Shown here piece after piece: positions 57,904 through 64,000 of a stretch of 64,000 nucleotides of DNA (the stretch's first letter is position 1; every line of letters starts with the position of its first letter). A program made the translations under genes and the position numbers. Source of the stretch: Marsupella aquatica (taxonomy: Eukaryota; Marchantiophyta); contig OZ316899.1 in assembly GCA_973895155.1 (NCBI GenBank), forward strand, positions 2,356,001 through 2,420,000, in the 5' to 3' direction. The notes beneath the pieces were generated by a model. That model made no database searches. It was not told the DNA's origin and was given only the letters and a program-made list of their open reading frames with translations.

Positions 57904-58556
57904 TGATCCCCAATAGGCTTGGTTAAGCCGCTAAGACCTCTCTCAGCTCGACACATCCAACTCTCACTCCCTTGCTTACTTTCCTTCCTTCTGGTTGATG
58001 TGGGCACTCTTCACACAAGTTAATGCGACACACAAATAGCAAAATGACTCCTTCTGACTGAGTCATACCATGCACTTGCCATACAAACAGTACATCTCAT
58101 ACACAAGCTCTGCGAACTAAGCCGTGAGGCCAACTCTATTCAGCTCTTAGGCATGAGGAAACATGAATATACACAATGTCACGGTATGACTAACCGAGAG
58201 CTTCTCTTACTACTTGATCCCAGCCCGGCTGGTGCAAACTAAAAACTTGCTAAAGAAGAGGCCCTGAGCTCCCCGCTGCCCAGGTATTTATCCTGGTAGT
58301 GGATCCACCTAATTCTTTGCAGCGTAAGCCTAATCTACCTAACAGTAATCTACTTGCCCGGATCTACCTATGTACAGCAAGGCAGGAGCACAAGTGTTGC
58401 TCCTGCCAGTGGAACCGCAATTCCACTAAGCTAAGTGTCAGGGCCGCCTCCTGGTCCTGATCCTAATCCTAAACTTGGAGATCAGCGCCCGCCCTGCCCA
58501 CTACGCCTCCTATCTCCACGTCCGCCCTTCCTAAAAGGAACGGCGCCCTTGCACCA

Positions 58557-61500
58557 TCACGACACCGGTGGTGGATCCTCAATGGACGCCCCCAACGCTT
58601 CCTCCTCAGCCACTGTCATAGGTTCGTTCTCTGACAGATTACCTGCCCTTGACTGAGTCAACTCTCCATCGGCCTGACTGGGTCTACCATCGGCATCGGC
58701 GTCGGCTCGGGAATCATTCTTGGCTACGGCCTCAGCCTCGGCCATGGTCTCCCCAGCCTGCTCAAGAGGCGGATCTGGGATACCGGCCTCATTATTGAGT
58801 AGTTCGGCTTGGGCCGCGTCATCCCCACCTTTGGTGATAGCGGAATCTATTGCCGTGTTCATGCCGGAGGTTGGTGCTGGGTCTACCTCCTTGGTCACCA
58901 CGGCCAGCGGAGTCGTATTACTCTTTGACCCTGAAGGTTTCCGCTTCTTCTTCTTTTCTGGTTCGGCAGCTGGTCCCTTCCCCTTCCCACTTACTTCCAG
59001 CACTGGTGCAGGTGGCGCGGCTTGTTCTTCGGCCAGTACCACTCCTAGTAACTTGGTTGCCCCAATTGGAGTTGGGCCTGATGAAGACAAGCACTTAAAT
59101 ACTGCGGCTTGTTTCTTCAGCCGCTCTGTTTGGTTGTCGGCCCGCCGCTGTAGGTTCTCTATCTTCCTCGTGATTTCCTCCAACTCCTCCTGCACCTCGT
59201 CCAGGTCCTTGCGCGCCTCCTCTAGTTCCTTCTGGGCTTCCTCCCGTTCCCTGTGGGCTTCCTCCAGTTCTTTCTTCAAGGTAGCCCTCTCCTCCCGGGT
59301 TGCTCTTAGCTCCTTGTCGAGCTCTGCAATGATGACAGACTCCATCTGGTTCATCTTGGCGTAAGTCTGATCGAGCATCTCGTCCTTCTCCCGTAGGTCG
59401 GCCTTGAAGCTGGTCGTCAGGGACGCAAGCTCCTGCTGCAGGGCCATAATCCCTTGATAGGATTTCCCTAACTCGGCCTCCTTCTGCTCAAGGGCTCCGC
59501 GGATTTTCTCGAGCTCCCCCTTCAACACCCATTCCTTTCTTTGGGTCTCCGCCATGGCCCGGTTGTTGGCTGTTATGTGGGCCTCCTCTGCATTCCTCAG
59601 CTCTCGCTTCCATTTCTCCCTGTCCTTGATTGCGTCGGCCAACTCTCATTGGGTCCGCGTCAGTAGATTCTCGATCATCCGATTATCAGATTGTGCGGTA
59701 TCCAACTGGCCCTGCATGATATTTAGCTCATGCCGCTTAATCCGCAGCTCATCTTGGGCTTTCTTGGCCACCCTCAGGTCCTTGATTTTGGCTTCCCTTT
59801 CCCTAAGCCAACGGATGACCTCGTCCTTCTTGCTTCTTTCCAAGGCCACCGCTTCTTCTAATTGGCGCTTCTCCAACATCTCCCTCTGGAAAAAGGGTCC
59901 CTGCTCCAACTCCTCCCCAAAGATGCTGAGCGCCAGTTCTCCACACATCTCCCCGTACTCCATGGCTCTATCTTTAGCATAGGTGGAGGAAGTAGAAGTC
60001 ATCGGCATCATCCACCGTGGCCTCTGCTCCCAAGCCGTCTTGCGGATCTCTTCAATTGTGGCTAGAGGTTTGCTTCCTTTTTCGGCTAGCCGCCTGATGT
60101 CCTCCGGCCAATCTCCTCCTGGCAAATCCTTTTCCCTAGCCAGGGCTTCCTTCTCTTCCTGCCTGATTCGCTCCTGAAATTCCTGCGCCGTCTGTTTTAT
60201 GCCGTCAAAGCTCGGGGGAGCAACATCTGGTGGGGGAGACTCAGGGCTACTCTGCTGGTTGGGGTCCCCCCATACTACCCTTGGAAGTGTGGGGATAAAC
60301 CGGCCACAGGTCCTTACTCCTGGAACGTGATGGTCCGACCCATAGTCGGAGTTATCATGGCTGCAGTCCTCCACTACCTCCTCTACTTCTTGGACTTCCG
60401 GCTTCTCCCTCTCCTCTTCGTCGGTAGGAGCTTCAGGCAATTCTGCCTCAGATTCAGAGCTTGAGACTCCCATGTATATTCGAACACCCGGCTTGGATTC
60501 TGGCCTGATTCTCTCCTTGTCTCCAGTAAAGGGGTTTTCCCTTGTAAGCCGGTGTAGGCCTACCTCTGGAGCAGTGTCCTGCATTGTTGCCGTTGCCGTT
60601 GTTGTTGCCGATGCCGATCTCTTTTCTTTCTCCAGTAGTTTCAGCAGATTCTGCATGCCTGGTTGCTGCATCGGCAAGTCCTCCATCCTTGGCCTAAACA
60701 CCTGCTCAATCGTAGGGCTAACAGGTGGTTGAGGCTTCTCTGCTACCGGCCTCGGTGCTGGAGCTTCCTCGGGTGTCCTTACCTGCAGGGGAAGTACTGG
60801 GGCAAAGGTCTGACCTCTGGCATACCGGCACAACAGTGGCATGTGATAGCCAAGCCGCGACATGCTCCCCATGCCAATTACCTGCTGCTCCTCCTTTAAG
60901 ATCTTCTTCAATTGGTTGAGGAGGTACCCGTTGTAGTCCCGTCTTGGGTCTGGCCTCTCTGCCAGATAGACCTGTGCCTTGCCGATCTCTGCCCTTGGCA
61001 AGTTTTAGTGCATTGTCACCCGCAAGAAGTCGATCATCTCTCCTATGTGTGGGTTGGTGCAGGTGTTCCGGAAGAAGCCATTCTTCGTTGATGGCCCGGG
61101 GAACGACCGGAACTCCTTGTCAAGCAAGGTCTTCCTGGTATCAACTTTGGTCTTATTGTCTATCGGCAAGCCAAACACTTCGGCAATCACCTTGGGAGTA
61201 AGATAGAAATCCTTCCCATATATCCTCGTGCAATTGGTCTCGGGTTCCCATGACCCCACGAATTCTAATAGGTCTGAATCGGGTACCTCCGGCTTCAGCC
61301 ATGGTAATCTTACAAAGGCCTCTAAGCCGGATCCGGCCATGAAGCCTTGGTACTTCTTGGTCTGCATGGCCGTAAAGCATGCATCCTCCTCCCGTGCAAA
61401 ATGTAGTTGCACCTCCACCGGTAGGGTTGCCGCCCAGCCTTTCCAGGTGTCATCCCTGGTTGGAATGGCATTGATGGGATCGACCTCCTCTTCGGCTTCT

Positions 61501-62216
61501 CCCTGCCTCCTGCTCTGCTGCTCGGCTGGCTTCTTTGGTGCTGCCGACCTCGTTCTTTTTGCCGGGGTGGCTTCATCGTTGACGGCTTCCTTCCTCTTCA
61601 TCTCTACTGCCGTGGAGGTTTCTCCTAGCACCGTTGCCGGGGTCCACCTTTTCGTGCTACCCTTCAATTCCCAATGTATGTCGTTGCAGTTCTTGATGGC
61701 CTCTCAAATGCCGATGATTCTATCTTTACAAAACAGAAGATCGTCGAGCTGATTGGAAGTAGGAGTCCACAAGAACTCGACGTTGATGAGTTTGCCTCCT
61801 AAGAAAGCCGTCTTCTGCAGCTCCCACAATCGAGCGAGCTCCTGCCGTTCTCGAGCTGCCCTTTCTGATTCCTCGTCCTCGTAAGTCTTGATGTACTCAG
61901 TTGCCCGTTCGAACAGGCATCCCCAGAAATGTGCCGCTTGATTGACGTTGCTCATACCCTCCTTAGGTCGATCGTCGGTATCTACTCTCTCCCCGAGTGC
62001 TTGCCTAAGCAGCTGACAGTAGTTGGCCTCCCGTAGTCGTCTGCCTAGTTCGTGCTCGCAAATGAGCCACCATCTCCTGCAAGCGCTCCTTACCCCTCTC
62101 CTCTTCCGGTCCTTCCTCCCGTTGATCCTTCCTAGCCGCCGATGCTTAATGCGCCCTAACCCTAATCGAGTTTTCACCCCCAGCGTCCTTACCTCCGGCC
62201 TCGGCCCGGGTTCCAT
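58557..62216 (-). pseudogene. Element D protein (ortholog of the element B protein)
   Basis: Starts at ACCATGG (62216) and follows the B protein throughout: Arg/Lys-rich start, FWGCLFERATEYIKTYED, nuclear-signal-like stretch, FYLTPKVIAEVFGLPIDN domain, acidic Pro-rich linker, long coiled coil. Three stops interrupt it: TGA at 61704 (CGA in B), TAA at 61002 (TGT in B) and TGA at 59643. At the site of B's own stop D has CAG, so between them the two copies define an open ancestral frame. The tail differs from B by replacement of the Ala/Glu repeats with a different acidic stretch (about 58690-58860). Confidence 0.8.
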
Positions 62217-62468
62217 GGTCGCCCCTAATTGTTTATATTTTCCTTATTTTGTCCCTATACTAAGGTGTTTCTAGGGTGCACTCCTGCTTTACCCACTTAA
62301 CTGGCCAAGTGATTCCTGGCTAGGCATCACAAAGGATGTGAGTGCAAAAGTAGTCAAGGGGACTACCTCTCTATAAGTGGAGAGTTGAAATTACTTATGT
62401 ATGGAGTGATTAGACATTGTAAGCACATTTCAGAAGTTTTGTCAATCCTTTGTGACCCTGGTATGACA

Positions 62469-64000
62469 TGGAGCAGGTAGTAGGTAGTTTTTTAGGAGAA
62501 AAGTCCCTTAAGCTCCTTGACAAGTGTTTAACAGATAATGACAAGCCGCTCACCTGGAAAATCCAATCTGCATTTTGGAATGACCCTCAAACCAGCCATT
62601 CAGACACAGAAGTTCAACGGATTCTGCACCTCGCAAAGATGGTAGAACAACTACTAGACTCTTTTGCAGACGCTGCAAAAATGACTAGATCCCATATACT
62701 GGCGGCAAATGCACCATCTAGAATACAGATGGAAACTCAACCCGCCATAGTAACGGCACCAAGAGCCAAGCGAGGCCGCCCACTAGGCTCTGGAGACAAA
62801 CAACCGAGGCAGAGGAGGGCAACCCCCTCTAGAGAGGCAGCACCAATCCATAGGGCCCCTGCCTCCCCACAGCCTGAGACACGAGAAGATAACGAAGAGA
62901 TTGCCATCAACTACGGCAGCACAGGGCACATATGGGACAGACAACAGACAATACTAGATGAACACTTTGCCTTCCACATATCTCAACAAATAGAAGAAGA
63001 CTTACCTGACCCAAGGACAATCCCAGAAGCACAAACTCACCCAGACTGGCCAGAGTGGGAGAAAGCTATTCATCTCGAATTGGACTCACTTCGGCCCAGT
63101 AACCCCAGCAACCCCAGGTACACACCTGACGGGATACAAATGGACTTTTGTGAAGAAGCGCTATGCAAAGGGGGAGGTGGTTAGTGTGGCACGACTAGTA
63201 GCTAAGGGATTTACTCAAATCCCAAGCACGGACTATGACCTCACATATTCCCCAGTAATTGACGTAATCACTTACCACTACCTGATCACCTTTTCCCAAC
63301 ATCATAACTTATCGATGCATCAAATGGACATAGTGACAACTTATTTATATGGCCACCTGGATAGAGTAATTCACATGGAGGCACCACTCGAACTGATACA
63401 ACGAGCGGAACACCACAGTAAGGGGGAGAAAATACATCAAGAACCACATAAGCATACACACAGTACCTTCGACCACACCAACGCAGCAGTACTTAATAAA
63501 ACAGCAAAATCAATAACATTGGGAGCTTCTTTAAAGCAAGAGTTGCAAAAGAAAAATCTTACCACACGAACTCGTTTAGCAGTACAAGTACTCCGCTCAA
63601 TGTATGGCCTGAAACAGAGCGGCCTGACATGGTATAAGAGATTTAAATCAGAAATTCTAGCAATGGGATTCACGAACGCTGATATAACACCATGCCTTTT
63701 TATTAAGCGAGCAGGACGCAAACTCATTATCATTGCCATATATGTAGACAACTTGAACTTATTTGGCACCAGCAGAATCATGCTGGAAACTATTAAATTA
63801 CTGAAACAGGCATTTGAGATGAGAGACTTGGGGCAAACTACTTTCTGCCTCGGATTGCAATTCAAACACTTGCCCACTGGAATTTTCCTGCATCAATCTA
63901 CATATACAAAAAAGATATTGAGGCAATTTAACATGCATCAGGCAAAACCAGTCCAATCTCCTATGGACATTCGTTCCTTGGATAAAGATAAGGACATCTT
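62469..64000 (+). pseudogene. Ty1/copia reverse transcriptase part, runs off the right edge
   Basis: Resumes the copia frame after insertion E: LTWKIQSAFWNDPQTSHSDTEVQ, then KMTRSHILAANAPSR and a basic linker, then the RT start WPEWEKAIHLELDSL. After a frameshift near 63.10 kb: VSVARLVAKGFTQ, YSPVIDVITYHYLI, MDIVTTYLYGHLD, then an extra stretch of about 60 residues relative to family members, then SMYGLKQSGLTWYKRF and IIIAIYVDNLNLFGT. The catalytic YVDD is YVDN here. LGQTTFCLGLQF and YTKKILRQF follow to the window edge; RNase H and the 3' LTR are outside. With the changed integrase Glu, this copy is inactive. Confidence 0.9.

Larger units (their letters stand above)
53651..62331 (-). mobile_element. 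Element D (same family as B), split by element C
   Basis: On the minus strand it starts TGTGATGCCTAGCCAGG (62331) and ends CATGGGACGCACCACA (53651). The duplication AAGGA is at 53646-53650 and 62332-62336. It is near-identical to element B along its length. It is interrupted after ...TTTAGGGAGC by element C, with GGAGC repeated on the other side; B shows the uninterrupted TTTAGGGAGCCATGGG. Without C and its duplication the element is about 4.7 kb, the same as B. Confidence 0.9.
50997..62468. mobile_element. Element E: solo-LTR-like insertion in the copia element (contains D and C)
   Basis: The copia frame leaves off at ...GATAAAG-TGGAA and resumes at TGGAG-CAGGTAGTAGG. The insert starts TGGCTCGATATAGG and ends CTGGTATGACA: TG...CA ends with a 5 bp duplication differing at one base (50992-50996 and 62469-62473). 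Without D (53651-62331) it is about 2.8 kb, with no ORF. A TATAAGAGG word (53001) and an AATAAA (53157) fit U3-R-U5 order, so a large solo LTR is likely. Confidence 0.6.

Noticed and set aside
16023-62331. Helitron for elements A-D
   Set aside because: They have 5 bp duplications and TG...CA ends; there is no TC/CTRR end, no Rep or helicase.
63437-63877. 146-codon minus-strand ORF
   Set aside because: It is antisense to the clear copia RT frame on the plus strand.
1-64000. CRISPR array, rRNA or bacterial operon
   Set aside because: No spaced identical short repeats with unique spacers, no rRNA-like stretches; genes have introns and plant transposon families throughout.

Overview
This window looks like a transposon-dense, probably heterochromatic stretch of a streptophyte (plant-lineage) nuclear genome. 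The evidence is a CACTA element with TNP2, DUF4218-like and DUF4216-like parts, a MULE transposase with SWIM-like and CCHC motifs, a Ty1/copia element of a plant type, LINE pieces ending in a plant zf-RVT motif, and several GT-AG introns that restore reading frames. I cannot place the lineage more finely (land plant or charophyte). No confident ordinary host gene is present; the only candidate is a BRCT / EDM2-like PHD gene at 28.1-30.1 kb, which may itself be transposon cargo.

Left block (about 985-23272): one MULE-type element. It is bounded by ~88 bp terminal inverted repeats and an 11 bp direct repeat. Its transposase (12529-14576, plus strand) converges on a second, two-exon gene (22067-15272, minus strand), the MuDR-like layout. 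Two later insertions split it: a complete CACTA element (2145-12221, TSD TAT) and element A (16023-21985, TSD ATGAT), which landed in the first exon of the second gene. The CACTA element carries a SET-domain ORF beside its TNP2 transposase, and a TNPA-like gene pointing the other way.

Middle block (23.3-41.7 kb): a LINE fragment; a BRCT ORF, a Cys-rich ORF and an EDM2-like PHD/extended-PHD ORF; element B (30188-34844, TSD TTAAG); a decayed transposase gene with a zinc finger and a DDE-type core of a superfamily I cannot name; a tRNA-like fold; and a second LINE fragment with zf-RVT.

Right block (41.7-64 kb): degenerate gag-like ORFs on the minus strand, a third coiled-coil element (F), a gypsy-type gag remnant, and a Ty1/copia element running off the right edge. 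The copia element is split by E (50997-62468, solo-LTR-like). E is split by D (53651-62331, TSD AAGGA), and D is split by C (53672-57655, TSD GCTCC). Element B shows the uninterrupted form of the D site that C hit, so the order copia, E, D, C is read directly from the sequence.

Elements A/C, B/D and F are the most unusual content. They have LTR-like ends (TGTG[A/G]YGC... to ...ACA) and 5 bp target duplications, but no visible long terminal repeats, no reverse transcriptase, integrase or recognisable transposase. A/C and B/D each encode a large protein with a globular domain followed by a long coiled coil; F keeps only a coiled-coil ORF. All share a small stem-loop module near the 3' end. They could be giant solo LTRs that carry a gene, or a trans-mobilised class with LTR-like termini. 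Their stop codons are mostly C-to-T changes at CG or CHG sites, as expected for methylated, silenced DNA.
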